64,000 nucleotides of DNA from Pseudisothecium myosuroides. Lineage: Eukaryota > Streptophyta > Bryopsida > Hypnales > Lembophyllaceae. Both the position numbers and the translations under genes were made by a program. The DNA lies in contig OX637293.1 of NCBI GenBank assembly GCA_951799445.1, positions 18,042,001-18,106,000 on the forward strand, written 5' to 3'. The notes beneath the pieces are model-generated. The model ran no database searches. It was not told the origin of the DNA and saw only the letters and a program-made list of their open reading frames with translations. Below, piece after piece: positions 12,504 through 25,085 of this stretch (positions within the stretch are counted from its first letter, which is position 1; the number at the start of each line of letters is the position of its first letter).

Positions 12504-15500
12504 TATTAGACTCCTTAGCATCTATTTTGGGATATGGTATGAATAAACTTTGAATTTTTGAAATGAAAATAAATGTATTTTAAATTGATAGGCTTCTTAC
12601 AGAGGAGTTGTACATTTTAGGCAAAGATTTGTAGAGGTTGGTTTTTTGTTGAAGTTGTGTTCATAGTATGTCTTCATTTTAAAATTCATTTTTTGGCATC
12701 TAGTTATTTTTTGATTTTAGAAAGGGTCTAATTTTAAAAAATAAATTAATATATATATGTTTGAATTGAATTGAGTTGCAAGAAGCTAATATAAGCCATC
12801 ATGAATCCAATTTGTATGAGTGTTTGACTAAGGCAAATTTTTGAGAGAGTTCAATTAATTTTGTTACCATTAGGTCACTAATTGAACTTTTTTAAATTTA
12901 AGTTTTTAAATTCAAATTTATTCTTTTCTTTTGCATTGGAATAGAAACTAAGATTAGTCCTTTTCAATTGTGTATAATCCCTAAAGCCATTTTTTTTTGG
13001 CAACAAAGTGATTTTTTGCAGGCAAATATGGCCAAACATTTTCTTTCATTTTTTTGAAATTCATAGAAGTTGTTGTCAAGAAGTATTTTTCATACACAAT
13101 TTTTTCTATTACTTTTGGATAAATAAGGTATTAGGTCATTCAATGTACACAAAGTTTTTTTTATATAAATGAGCCAAACCAAGGCAATGGCCGATAGGAC
13201 ATGACCAAATTCTAAAACTTGGAACTCGAAGCAAGAGACCCACCATTTGAATCTACAAGTTACAAAATAGTTGGAGCAATGGAAAAGGCTCAATTTCGCT
13301 CATTAATTTCTAAACTTTAGCTTTCTTTGTGAGGAAAGAAAATCCTATTGTGCAAGATATGTTGCACTATAACCTTGCCATTTATAATCTTAGAAAACTT
13401 ACACTTCAATGAGAGTGAAAAAAAAATTCAAATATGGTCTTTATATGTGGTTTTTGACATCCCCAATATGCATATTCTATTTTTTTTTATGAGTTCTACA
13501 ACTCCAAACATTGTGAATTTTGTTGAGCACATAGATAATTTGTTGTGTGCATAATCATAGAAGGAAAAGAAATTGCTCCCATCTTTTAAAAAAATAGTTT
13601 TTTTATAAATAGGATATATACATTCTTGTGATAAATGTTCTTTTACCACAAGTCAATATATAACCATGTGGTTACGAGTCTGTCAATTAACATATATCAA
13701 TTATTTTAATAAAAAAATTCTTTGTGTATAGGTTATACAATTTTGCAAATGGTTAACCTCTAATGGATCAAGTGGCCATGGAATAATCAAGTGAAAATTT
13801 GAGTGGGTCCCTATAAAGTCTATTTTGAATGAATCTTTTTAAAATTGCGTACTTGCAAAATTTCAAAAGCAAAAGCATATAACATGATGTAGGATGCAAT
13901 TGTGGCTAAAATAACCCTGGTTAAGTGTAATGCAAAAATCTCACTCTAGGAAGAAATAAAGTCCGTTGATCGTGTTGGACAAAATTAGAATGTTTTTTTT
14001 TAATTTCAAATGCTATAATCATGAAATTTATAATTTCAAAAATTATGAAATTGTTTTCTACACATTCCTGCGGTAGTCTAGTACACTTTTTTTTCCCTTT
14101 TTTTCCTTGTTTCTATAAAAAGTGGTAGTTCTTGACATTTTTTTGTCTAAAATGTACCTTGGTCCTTTTGGGGTTAAAAATTAATCTATTCATAGCTTTA
14201 AATATATATGGTAGTTAAAGGGTGACCTATCTTTGTATTAAAATATTGTCATGCAAGTGGGCAATTGCAAGAAACACTTATTCTCTTTGTTGCATTTTGT
14301 CTATCGTACCTTGAGAAATAACTTTTGGGGGTGGACAAGTGTCTGCTACAAGCCTTCAGAGCACTGGTGCAATTGTGGAGGGATGGAGTGTGACAGGCTC
14401 AAGCTCAAACCTTCTAACAAGTGCAAAATTTTGCCCAAAAGAAACGCTAGTCAATAATACTACTTACAACAATAGGGTTAATCTTTTCAAGGTTAACCTT
14501 GTAGGGTCATTGAGGCCAAAAAGTAGCCACAAAAAATCCTTCTATTTACAAAAAATGCCTATATGTTCCTTGGAATTTTGTACAAAAAAGGCCGGTAGGT
14601 CTCATCATTTGAGAAGTTTTCAAAGTTGCTCCAGTAATTTGCTTCCTTTTTGTAGAAAAATCCATTTTTTTTTCAAAGGGCACCAATTGTACCTTTTCCT
14701 TATCAAAATCTCACAGTCTATTTTTACTAGTATCAAAATTCTCACCGACCACTTTCCTTCAACTTCATATTTATAAGGCTACAATGTTCCTCTTTCAAAG
14801 GCATACTGGTTTTGATTCTAAACTCCACATTTTAGTAATAGGAGAGTAGGAGCAAGAGAGCAACCAGTAAGAGCAAGAAACTAAGTAAATAGGTGCAAGT
14901 AAGCATCTTTTGACCTTAAAAGGACACAATAGACACAAAATGTTCGATGGATGACTTCACCTAAGACTATAGGATTAAAAAAATGTATTTTCATCCAAAA
15001 TTTGTTTTAACCCCTGAAGGTTAAAACTGAGTTTTTTGGCAATATAGCAATTTTTGGCAGCTCACTACAAATGGTGTTTTTATTTTTTTTCTTTGAAAAT
15101 TTCACACATGTGTCCAAGGAATAGCTTTAAGTCCCAACATTTTTCATAACTTTTGACTACATGGTTAAAAAGTTATTGCATGATATATAATTTTCATTAA
15201 TTGATAGGCAACCCAAGCAGCTCAAAAAACTTCTTTAAAAATCACTTTTAAAAAAAATAAAAATTTGAAATTGGTTATCTAGATTTATATATACATGTAA
15301 AGCTTTGAATCATTCCATTTTGATTAATGAGATGAAAGCTATGAAGAGTTTTAGTTTGTGGGTAGTTATGGTTTTTAAAAACTCTATACCTATGAAATCA
15401 ACGGTCATGAGTCCGTCTTCTCGAATAACCCTAGAGGGATGGGCCCATGACCACGGATGTCAAGTCTTAGGGTGGGCTTCCATGTGGGTCAAGGGCGGCA

Positions 15501-16059
15501 AAAGACCACCAATAATTGGTTAGATGGGAGTTACAAAAAAACCCGACTCCCCATCTAACCTATCATCAATGAGCTTCACCGGCCCCCGATTCACATGGAA
15601 GGAGGCCCTTACTGCTTATCACTGGGGGGAGGGGGGTCCGCCCCGAATATTTCATGAGTCTTATAGCGTAAGCGTGAGAACCTATTCGAGAGGCTTTTAC
15701 TATAAGGTAGAAGCACCAACAAATCACGCCCAGTACCCGACCTGTAGAGTGCGCTATTTCCAGCCAAGGTTGGAACTCAAGCTCAGAATTTTTTTTTTGT
15801 ACTTTTCAAGGTAGGGACCAATAAGTTCATGACACATGCCCTCGAAGTAGTGAGCAAGAAAGCGGTTTGGCTATGATTAGAATTGAAAGACTTTAGACAT
15901 TGGCTATTGGTGAAGAGTACTTTTTGGCTCCCAAAATTCATAATAATTTCAATTTTGGGAATAAAATTCTGAAAATTTTTCTATCCTCATATTTCTTATC
16001 TTCCTACATGGAAAAAATTTCCATCACCTCATACTACATACAATCTGCTCCAAAATTGC
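12504..16059. other. Gene-free repeat-rich stretch
   Basis: No supported gene. About 14605-14830 is repeated at about 52720-52945 (shared blocks around TTTTCCTTATCAAAATCTC and ACTTTCCTTCAACT). A TTAACCCCTGAAGG end lies at 15007, and the following 240 bp match the reverse complement of about 26770-27043. A GC-richer patch at 15400-15780 has open frames but no recognisable exon. Confidence 0.5.
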
Positions 16060-16780
16060 TTAACCTAGAAGCGACGCCAATGCCATTCCGTGGGGTTTAG
16101 ATGACAATCCAATGAACCAGAAAGAGTTTGAAAGCATTTTTTCATCCATATTTTTGTTGTTGACCTTTCATGTTGAATTACAAAGAGTATCCAATTGAAT
16201 TTGTAGTCTTGCTAGTGTTTCTCTTTATGTAAATAAGAAATTAGTAAAAAAAACGGATCACAAAATATGCTATTTTAATGTATTTTGGGAAGTTGTTGCT
16301 CCTTACTCTAAATCTGAAATTTCTCTACAAAAATTATATTTTTTGAATTTGCGCCCAACTAACAAAATGAAGGCCATCTACTCTAGTTTCAACTCCAATT
16401 TGAATTTTGGAAAAGTTCCTAATATTGAATATTTATTGCAATTTGAACTATGAAAGTATTTTCAATGTATTTTCAATGTCTATTATTTTCTAATTATAGA
16501 ATGACACGGAAATTGAGTTCACACCATGATGTTGTCATTGTAATATACACACATGATGAAATTTTCAGATTTTTTGAAATGATTTTTTATTTGATGTGAT
16601 TTTTCTTCACTTTTTCTTCAAAAAATTTCAAGAAAATCTACTTTTTTGCGAAGTAAAGAATACATGTAATTTCATCTCTGAAAAATAAATACAAATTTTT
16701 TCATACATATCTAATTGCAAAATGGCAGCAAATTGAGTGCTGGACAGTGAGGCTTGGAATCAGCGGTCATGGGCTGCTCG
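16060..16780 (+). repeat. Single arm related to the 19.8-21.3 kb foldback
   Basis: From TTAACCTAGAAGCGACGCC onward this matches the right arm of the 19792-21303 element (blocks around GATCACAAAATATGCTATTTTA and GGCAGCAAATTGAGTG) in direct orientation. It lies directly upstream of the first membrane-protein gene. Confidence 0.7.
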
Positions 16781-16953
16781 CCCTTACGCGGCTTGTGTCT
16801 CGATTCTGCCTTCCGTCTCGACGTAAACGTCCGCCTTGAGGTGTTTTTTTGCCGTTGCTTCAGTCAATCAAAATGGCAGCAAATTGACTGAGTGATTGAG
16901 GATTTATTGATTGTTGCTTGTGATCCGAAGGCGGAGCTCGAGAGCTGAGAGGA

Positions 16954-18588
16954 ATGGACGTCCTGGAAGGTATGACTTTCACACACCCACTCTTCTCACA
17001 TTAGAGTTTGGTTTGTTTGGGAAGTGCAACTGTTCGCATTGATGGAATTTCTTCGGAAAATGAGTTGCAAGTGTCGATCGCGTTGGCTGGAATTGTTGTA
17101 TGCATGAAGTTGAGTTTGTCTGTTTTTGACGATTTTTTTTGCTGAAGGTTAAGTTTACAAGATCGGTAGGAAGAGTAACAGGGTCAGGAAAGTTTAGAAC
17201 CTGGTAGTCAGTGTTGACAGATAATCTTATGTTTAGAATTGTGTTTGACAGATTCTCAAACTTCAAATTTCAATAAAATGCTCAAATTTAGGATTTTTCC
17301 AATATTTTCACAATCTTCACAATCTTCATTTTGTTAGTTTTGCTCAAAACGAATATTGAATCATTTTAACTATCAAAAGTTTGAAGGAAACAAAAGCTCA
17401 CAGTATTTAGATACACTTGAAAGGTAAACTGTTTTTTTAAGTACCAGGTAAGCTGTAATCCTCTGTAAGAATCCCGAACATTTAAAGATGTCAACGAATA
17501 CCCGAGTTTATTTTCCTTTGGGTTCCGATTGCTTGTTCCTTGCTTCAGCTAAAGATCTCGATACAGCTCGTGATTCTGCCTTCTATGGTCGGGCTTAGCA
17601 TGAAGTGGGAAGTTGCATTCATCCGTGGTTTTGTGGTTGCAGCATCGGTGTCCCCTGAGCAGGTTTGGCTCCCAATGAATCAGGTTCATGGTAGCCCTTC
17701 AGAGGATATTCAAGGAAGCTCGACTTTGTATAACCTTTACGAAATGCCGAGTATATTCAAGGTGAAGACGAAGGGCGGTCCATTTTTCGGGTGCTCTGCC
17801 CTTCGTGTTGTTCAATTGGCTTGTCTTCCTGTTGTTGGAGCAAGCTCAGCATCTGCGCCAGGGTAAAGACCACTGCCCTCTTGGTTCAATATTATATCTA
17901 TACTTGGAATAGGTCTTCTGCATTGTTCATAGACAGATATTTCCCCTGCTTCCTCGTTGGCTCAGAAGGAATTTTGACTTCAGCTGAATTCATTTTATAC
18001 TTTCGCACTTTTTAACGTGCTATTGCTTCATTATTTGAATGTGGAATATATGAGCTGCTGTTGCAATTTACGGTTCTCAATTCTGATGGATAATTTTAGC
18101 CTCTAGCACCAATTTGAAGGTGCACATGTCTACCATGTCCTTGTCAAATGCTGTGTCCATATCTTTTGGGTACTATGCATGGGATCATAATCTGTTCTTT
18201 TCCATGGATATTATTGCGTGTCGAATTATTTTTCAGATTAACTACTTCCTGTTTTTTCATTTTTTTGTAGTAATTGTTTTTTGAAACAAAAAACTATATG
18301 TTCTTTGTTTTGGGTGACAGGTCGTCGACTTCTGGAATGCCGTCGACTCTTCAAAAAATTTCCTATGTGGGCATCTCTGCAACGGTTCTTGGAGTGATTC
18401 TTGCTTTCATTGTTTTTTGGCGTAAGTGCTACCGCAGTCGTGAAAGAGAACACGGTGTGCTTGGTGCTCTAGATGTGCTGATCCATCCGTTTCGAGAGCG
18501 CCTAGCCGGTCGTATGCATATGTCTGTAGCTAGCCTGGAGATGGGAGAGGCGACGGTGAATGGCCTCATATTCGACTCACAAGTCTGA
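16954..18588 (+). CDS. Small putative membrane protein, paralogue A
   Basis: Proposed exons 16954-16969, 17643-17862 and 18321-18588 (TGA). All are GT-AG, with phases 1 and 2 agreeing, giving 167 residues. It starts MDVLE; then a polar region (SVSPEQVWLPMNQVHG); KGGPFFGCSALRVVQLACL; an Ala/Ser stretch ASSASAPG; SSTSGMPS; a transmembrane run ISATVLGVILAFIVFW; a basic stop-transfer RKCYRSRERE; and a cytosolic-type tail to IFDSQV. The best support is conservation with the copy at 28871-30379, including splice sites, 5' leader and 3' UTR. No known family is recognised and no function is proposed. The middle exon's start is the least certain point. Intron 1 contains a repeat (about 17255-17450). 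Confidence 0.5.
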
Positions 18589-19065
18589 GAGAGTTTTGTG
18601 GTGAGTGGTGCCGCCTTGTAGGTCGACTTTTAGGTGCAACCTGCTGTGATTTGTCGAGTGGCGATTTTTGGCATTTGATGAGCATGCCATCAATGTCAGG
18701 AGCTATGATCTTGGAACATTGTGATGGTTGCTTCATGTAATTGTTAATAAAGCTTCCATCATGGCACTTTGTTTTCTAACAAAGTGTACGATTTTGCAGA
18801 TCGCTCTCCCTGTTGTAGCAATTGTACCATTTCAACAGCAAAGATTCGAGGGCTCATTCAGTTGTATCTACAATGGATGGAATCCTAAGCTTCGTATGAG
18901 CTTGCCGGATTTGGATTGTTGTTAGAGCGAGTTCTGTGGCTTCACCTTCGTTGGATCTGTCTGAATTGCGAAGAATGAATCGTCAAGTGTAATCTGTGTT
19001 CGAGTTTCTCTTCCGAAGTGCGGTTGGGGTATAGAGAGCAGAGATTACGCGTTGTAGCGGCGACG

Positions 19066-19335
19066 ATGACTCCATGCGATGTTGCGGCGTTGAAGAAGTG
19101 TTTGGAGGAGCATAAGGGCGACGGGGAGAAGTGTAAGGAGCATATCGCGGCCTTCCAAACTGCTTGCTCTCATCTGCGTCGTCGTCGCGATCATCTTCCT
19201 CTTCTTCTTCGTCGCAGAGGGCGCAGTCGTCGCTGTCACGCCCTGCCGTGGTTTCCCAGGCAGAGCATTAGGGTTCTGTTCCTGGATGTTATTCATCCAC
19301 TGGTTATTCATCTAGTGGTCAACAGATATGTTTGA
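19066..19335 (+). CDS. Small ORF with a CHCH-like cysteine pattern
   Basis: ATG at 19066 begins MTPCDVAALKKCLEEHKG; cysteines fall at residues 4, 12, 23 and 34 (CX7C, X10, CX10C) in an amphipathic setting. This resembles small twin-CXnC (CHCH) proteins imported into the mitochondrial intermembrane space, though the spacing is not the classical CX9C. The last half (from about residue 38) is Arg-rich and then hydrophobic, and does not look like the family. A shift of one base there would instead read the hydrophobic run VVVAIIFLFFFVAEG. So the true 3' end may be spliced, frameshifted or degenerate. It lies in an insertion absent from the second segment copy. Confidence 0.4.
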   Translation: MTPCDVAALKKCLEEHKGDGEKCKEHIAAFQTACSHLRRRRDHLPLLLRRRGRSRRCHALPWFPRQSIRVLFLDVIHPLVIHLVVNRYV

Positions 19336-19369
19336 CTGAGCCTCAAGGCTCTCTATATAAATTCACTGC

Positions 19370-19782
19370 TAAGGTAGTAGGCTCAAAAACCGACCCTTTA
19401 AGGGCTGATCCGCCTTTTTCATAGGTGCACATGAACCAAAATATTTTTAGCTCATTTTTCAGAGAAAGAACAATAGATGTGGAACGTAACACAAGTGGTT
19501 TCATATTTTTTGAAGCATTTTTGAAATAGTTATGAATTTTCAAAGATTTCAGTAGTAGGTACCTATTTGTGACACTAGGTCTCTCCAAATCCGTCCCCTT
19601 GCAATTTTGAAAGTGATTTCAGGAAATCAAGGCCAATGATTGGTTCTCACTATAAAAAACAATTTTTTCTTGATTCATTCAATAGCTAAAGTGGTCCATT
19701 TAAGGATCACCACCAATCCATTCTACAGCTAAATATAGGGACGGTTTGAAGGAGAGGGTCGCATTTATAGCCTCCTACCTTA
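19370..19782. mobile_element. TIR element, TAAGGTAGGAGG family
   Basis: Ends TAAGGTAGTAGGCTC and GCCTCCTACCTTA. The interior matches about 22480-22680 (block ATATTTTTAGCTCATTTTTC), showing two related copies. Confidence 0.65.
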
Positions 19783-19791
19783 AACCTCTGG

Positions 19792-21303
19792 TTAACCCCT
19801 AAATGACGGACCCGTGACCTTTGATTTTTAACCTCACTGCGTAGGACTCAATTTGCTACCATTTTGCAACTAGATATGTATGAAAAATTTTATATTTATT
19901 TTTCAGAGGTGAAATTACATGTTTTCTTTACTTCGCAAAAGAAATTAGATTTTTTTGTGGAAAATTGATTTTTCTGAGAATTTTTGAAGAAAAAGTGAAG
20001 AAAAATCATATTAAATAGAAAATTACTTCAAAAAATCTGAAAATTTCACCATGTGTGTATATTACAATGACAAACATCATGGTGTAAACTCAATTTCCGT
20101 GTCATTCTATAATTAGAATATAATAGACATTGAAAATACACTCAAAGTTCAAATTGCAATAAAATATTCAATATTAGAAATTTTTTCAAAATTCAAATTG
20201 GAGTAGAAATTAGAGTAGATGACCTTCAATTTGTTAGTTGGGCTCAAACTCAAAAAATATCATTTTTTAGAGAAATTTCAGATTTAGAACAAGGAGCAAT
20301 AACTTTCCAAAATACACTAAAATAGCATATTTTGTGATCCGTTTTTTTTAATAACTTCTCATTTATGTGAAGACAAACATTAGGAAGACTACAAACTCAA
20401 TTGGATACTCTTCATAATCCAACATCAAAGGTCAACAAGAATAAGGAGGATGAAAAAATGGTTTAAAACCCTTTCCACCTCCACAGTATTGTCATTTTAT
20501 GGATCAACACTTCGTTGAAGTATTGCAACCTTACTGTTCCAATACATTGTTCAGTAACACTTAACCTTGGAGCGCCGCGGACGCCATTCCATGGCGTTCC
20601 GATGACAATACTGTTGAGCTAAGAAGAGTTCAAAAGCATTTTTTCATCCTCCTTTTCCTTGTTGACCTTTCACATTGGGTTATGAAGAGTATCCAATTGA
20701 GTTTGTACTCTTTCCAATTTTTGTCTTCACGGAAATGAGAAGCTATTAAAAAAAATGGATCACAAAATATGCTATTTTAGAGTATTTTGGAAAGTTGTTG
20801 CTCCTTGCTTTAAATCTGAAATTTCTCCACAAAAATGATATTTTTTGAGTTTGAGTCAAACTAACAAAATGAAGGTCATCTACTCTAGTTTCTACTCCAA
20901 TTTGAATTTTGAAAAAATTCCTAATATTGCATATTTTATTGCAATTTGAAAATTGGGTGTATTTTCAATGTCTATTATTTTTTAATTATAGAATGACACG
21001 GAAATTGAGTTTAGACCATAATGTTTTTCATTGTGATATACACTTATGGTGAAGTTTTCAGATTTTTTGAAATATTTTTCTATTTAATATGATTTTTCTT
21101 TACTTTTTCTTCAAAAATTCTTTAAAAAATCAATTTTCCCCCAAAAAATCTAATTTTTTTTGAAGTAAAGAAGACATATACTTTCATCTCTGAAAAATAA
21201 ATATAAATTTTTTCATACATATCTAGTTGCAAAATGGTAGCAAATTGAGTGATGGACAGTGAGTTTGAAATCAATGGTCATGGGTCTATCAATCAGGGGT
21301 TAA
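19792..21303. mobile_element. 1.5-kb TTAA-flanked foldback element
   Basis: Bounded by TTAA on both sides (19792-19795 and 21300-21303), with ends CCCCTAAATGA and TCAGGGG. Inside, two arms of about 700 bp (about 19806-20503 and 20601-21292) are diverged reverse complements around a GC-richer centre (GGAGCGCCGCGGACGCC). No transposase frame is visible. It belongs with the TTAA/CCCCTAAAGG family; a single related arm is at 16060-16780. Confidence 0.7.
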
Positions 21304-21455
21304 GCTAACTAACTCCATTATGTACACAACTTTGGATAAACCCAGTGCAAGCACAATTCTTTTGTGAAGTACATAATACACAATACATCACAAGAGTTTT
21401 TGTGCCTGCAATAGGCTTGTAAAAATTTGTGTCCATAATGAGATCAATTACCTTA
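21301..21455. mobile_element. Small IR element, ACACAACTTTGGA family, copy 1
   Basis: Inverted ends around TACACAACTTTGGATAAACC and AAATTTGTGTCCATAAT. A relative in inverted orientation is at 40260-40416. Confidence 0.55.
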
Positions 21456-21526
21456 CACTTAATAGACAGGGCCCAGGACCTTGGAGTTTTGCACTTTGTA
21501 TCCACTATTTTGTTGCTATTAGTATG

Positions 21527-23488
21527 CTTGAACGCCATGAAAGGCAGAGAGAGGGGCGAAGCCCCCTTTAAATTAAAGAACGAACAAGAGAGAAATCAGA
21601 GGAAAGCAGGAGGCACATTAAAATGTCAACTCCCGTCAGTTGAATCACAAAATAGCGGAGCCCATTCCGCGGTAAAAAAAACTTCAGTGCCAGCTAACTT
21701 TTCCTTGTTTTTAATGGCAGAGAGGAAGTGCTTCCAAATTGCCATACTAAAGTGAAGAGTAGAAATCCAAGTAGAGGCTAAAATTCTTTGACTACTAATG
21801 TCCTGATCAGAATATCTTTTGTTACACCTGTCAATCCAAATATGCCAAATAAGAAAACTTCGCATAATATCCCAAGGCTGATTTTCATAAATATATTTTC
21901 CTAGTTTATCACCATTCATTGTGTTGAGACGATTGAGAAGAGCAAGTTGAAATGAGTCAATAACAGGCTTCTATGAAGCTCGGGGGGGAGACTCCCAAAA
22001 TTTTATATAACTAGTTGATATAAAAAATAGGGTCAATTTAATTCGTTGGAGGAAAAATTTATACCTTCCTTAGATCTACCATAGCATAGGTAATATTACT
22101 AGGGTGATTATAAAAAAAATAGGGTGCAGTATAATTCTTCAATTTTTTTATATAGTAGAAAGAAAATAGGATCCCAAACATGGGATCCCTCCAAACTTGT
22201 TTAGTAGGGTCAGTTTAATTATGATGGTCTAATCCGTTTTGGTGTACAGGTGGCTATTTTCCAGTTTAGACTTGAATTCATTGAGTGCAGTTGCAGACAT
22301 TTTCGTGTGTATGTACATTTATGTTGCCATCACTTCAGTTTTGTATCTTGATTTTGTTGAATCAGATGACGTGAGGGCTTTCTGCTTTTGCTAAATGTCA
22401 CAAGAGGCTGTATGAATTCAAGTCTGTTGACTGTAAGGTAGGAGGCTCAGAAATGGAGCATCTAAGGGCTGGTCCGCCTTTTTCATGTATTTTTTTGGAC
22501 AAGAATATTTTTAGCTCATTTTTCAAACATAGAAAAATTGATGAGGAATCTAACCAAAGTGGTTTCGTATTTTTTCAAGCATTTTTTAATTACTTATAAA
22601 TTTTCAAACAAGTTGGGTTGTAGGTCCCTACTTGTAACCCTAGGTCTTTCATAAACAATTCACTTGCAATTCTAAATAAAAATGGGGAAAGCAAAGAGAA
22701 TGATTGGCTCTTGCAATTAATAATGTTTTTTTTCCTTGATTCATTCAATGACTATATTAGTCAATTTCAGAACTATTTATAGGATCCATTCTTAATGCCT
22801 GCTCTGTTTTACAGCCTCAAACTCAGATGTCAAGTGCAATTTGAACTCTTGAACTCGAAAATTAGTAAATAATTGACATTTCTTGCATCCATTTTTGACC
22901 CTTACAAGAGTTGTTTGCCATTTTATGAGCTCTGCTTTGTGTGCAAAACAAATCCAAATTCTTGATCCAAATGTGTTAGGGAAAATCTGAAATCCAAAAT
23001 AATTTTGATCATTTGAGTTTTGCCAAAATTGTCATTTCTCATGATAGGACTAAGTGACCACTGAAAATGAACAATGTTGGAATCCTCTTTCCTTTCTGCA
23101 TTTGTTCATCACTTGGGTTTGCAATACCATCATATTCTTCACAACATTTTGTAATTTTACAAGGTTGAAAAAAAATAGGGTGTAAAAAATTAGCATCCCC
23201 CACCATTTACAAAAAAAAATAGGGTGTAGAAAAATACGTGCCGGTAGTTTTTTATGTAAAAATAGGGAGGCAAAAAATACTTGAAAATACATAAATACCC
23301 CCCAATTAAATACCCCATTATCGCACGTGATATGTAAACGTATAGGGGTGTGACCCCCCCGAGCTATGAAGTAGAGGCCAGAAGATTAAATTTGCGCCAC
23401 AACTCCTAGGTACACCCGCAGTCCCAAAACATATGTGTAGAGGTTTCCATACGGCATGAGCACAACGAGCACCCAACTTGTGCACTGT
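21527..23488 (-). mobile_element. LINE-type retrotransposon remnant, interrupted
   Basis: Flanked by a 10-bp direct repeat TATTAGTATG (21517-21526 and 23489-23498). The uninterrupted paralogous site is near 30850-30870. On the minus strand, about 23410-23480 reads GCSLCSCRMETSTHMFWDC, the CxxC...H-x4-C zinc knuckle typical of the region after LINE reverse transcriptase (zf-RVT), followed by stops. On the other side of a nested insertion, 21626-21919 reads PWDIMRSFLIWHIWIDRCNK, typical of the same C-terminal region. No RT catalytic domain is present and no clear poly(A) is seen, so it is 5'-truncated and dead. Confidence 0.7.
21978..23364. mobile_element. DNA element nested in the LINE remnant
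   Basis: A 1.39-kb insertion with 10-bp inverted ends GCTCGGGGGG and CCCCCCGAGC, flanked by a perfect 6-bp duplication TATGAA (21972-21977 and 23365-23370). Removing it rejoins the LINE remnant. It contains the TAAGGTAGGAGG end at 22434 and AT-rich filler but no transposase frame. The superfamily is undetermined. Confidence 0.7.
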
Positions 23489-24177
23489 TATTAGTATGAG
23501 TGAAATTTTTTATTTTAATTTGGAGAGATGAAATCAAAATTAATGCATGTCATAACATTTTCAAGTTTTTTTGTAAAGATTTTAAATTACCATGAATATT
23601 TGAATAAAAAGTGAAGAAAATTCATATCAAATGCAAAACATACTTTTAAAGTTTTGAAAACTTCATAATACAAGTACATTGTGATATAGAACATTATAGT
23701 ATAAAGAAAAATTTCCAGCTATTCTATACTTAGAAATTTAGTGGTAGATCTTCAACTTCAAATTTAAATATAATGCTCAAGTCCAGGATTTTTCCAATAT
23801 TTTCAAAATCTTCAAAATCTTCATTTTTTTAGTTTTAATTAGAAAAATTGTAATGAATCATTTTAAATGTCAAAAGTTTGAAGGAAACATAAGCTCAAAG
23901 TATTCAAATACACTTGAAAGGTATATATTTTTTTAATAATCTATCCCACATAAAATTATAAAACAACTATGGTAATATGACTTGAATTTAACTCAATGAT
24001 GTGTGTATAACATTAATAAAGTTGCACAACAAAAAATTGGATGAAAATCATCCATTTGTCAATATCAAAAAAGATTATTTGGCCTTCAAAAGCACACTTT
24101 TAGTCTCCTTGGCATGTTGCATTCTAATGTAGTTTATATTGCATTGAGTGTAAAATTGGGACTCAAAGTTTTGGAGT

Positions 24178-24399
24178 CACTACAAGAGAAAGGGGTATTT
24201 TAAATGAGTTTTTAAGTAAAGTCCTAGACACATGATTTTAGGTAATGACCTTTAATGAGATTTTCAGCAAGATTTTACTTAAAACACATGTGCTTTAAGT
24301 AAAATCTTGCTGAAAATCTCATTAAAGGTCATTACTTAAAATCATGTGTCTAGGACTATATTCAAAAACTCACTTAAAACACTCCTTTCTCTTGTAGTG
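24178..24399. mobile_element. CACTA-type MITE 1
   Basis: 222 bp, almost one complete palindrome. Ends CACTACAAGAGAAAGG and CCTTTCTCTTGTAGTG carry the CACTACAAGA signature of CACTA (EnSpm) transposons. Flanking triplets are AGT and AAT. The paralogous empty site near 31550 reads TTTTGGAATTGGAGATG, exactly what excision leaving one AAT would give, so AGT is a mutated AAT. Confidence 0.9.
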
Positions 24400-24981
24400 A
24401 ATTGGAGATGGAAGGTTGGAATTGGATTGGAAAGTCACCATTTAATGAATTCAACGGACTCACCTATGCGGTTTCTACCCATGGCAAAAGGTTCATTCAT
24501 TGTTTCACTCTACCAACAAGTGCTTTTGGATTTCTATTGGAACCATGTAGGGAAGTAAAAGAACCACATTAGAATCCAAAACGGCAAGAATAGCTCCCTC
24601 TCAAGACCACAATGTGAAGCTATATGTTTTTGCTTTGACCATCTATATTATATCATTTCTTTCTTAAAAATGAGTTGACTAAAATACATGTGAAATAATC
24701 CTAGATTTGTCATTATTTAGCAAAAAAAAAGTTGAGAATCAAATAATTGTATCTATGCACAATAACCAAACAGTCCACAATCAATGGACTTCCTACCTTA
24801 TCCCCTAGTTGCCTAACCGACCATTCATGCATTAGTGAAAATTTCAGGCCACATTTGGGCCTGCTAGGATGTATGATAATGTGCATTTAGGAAAAATATT
24901 AGCCCAAAAAGGCCGTCAGGAACTCTATAAGGTGAGTAGTCAACTGGTGTGCTCCATTGAAATTCTGATTAAAATAATAAT

Positions 24982-24987
<6 letters not shown>

Positions 24988-25052
<65 letters not shown>

Positions 25053-25054
25053 TT

Positions 25055-25085
<31 letters not shown>
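24988..25085. repeat. Compound microsatellite (TA)n-(T)n-(GTT)n
   Basis: A TA run of about 45 bp, then about 22 T, then a GTT run of about 30 bp. Length polymorphism is likely; no function is implied. Confidence 0.95.
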
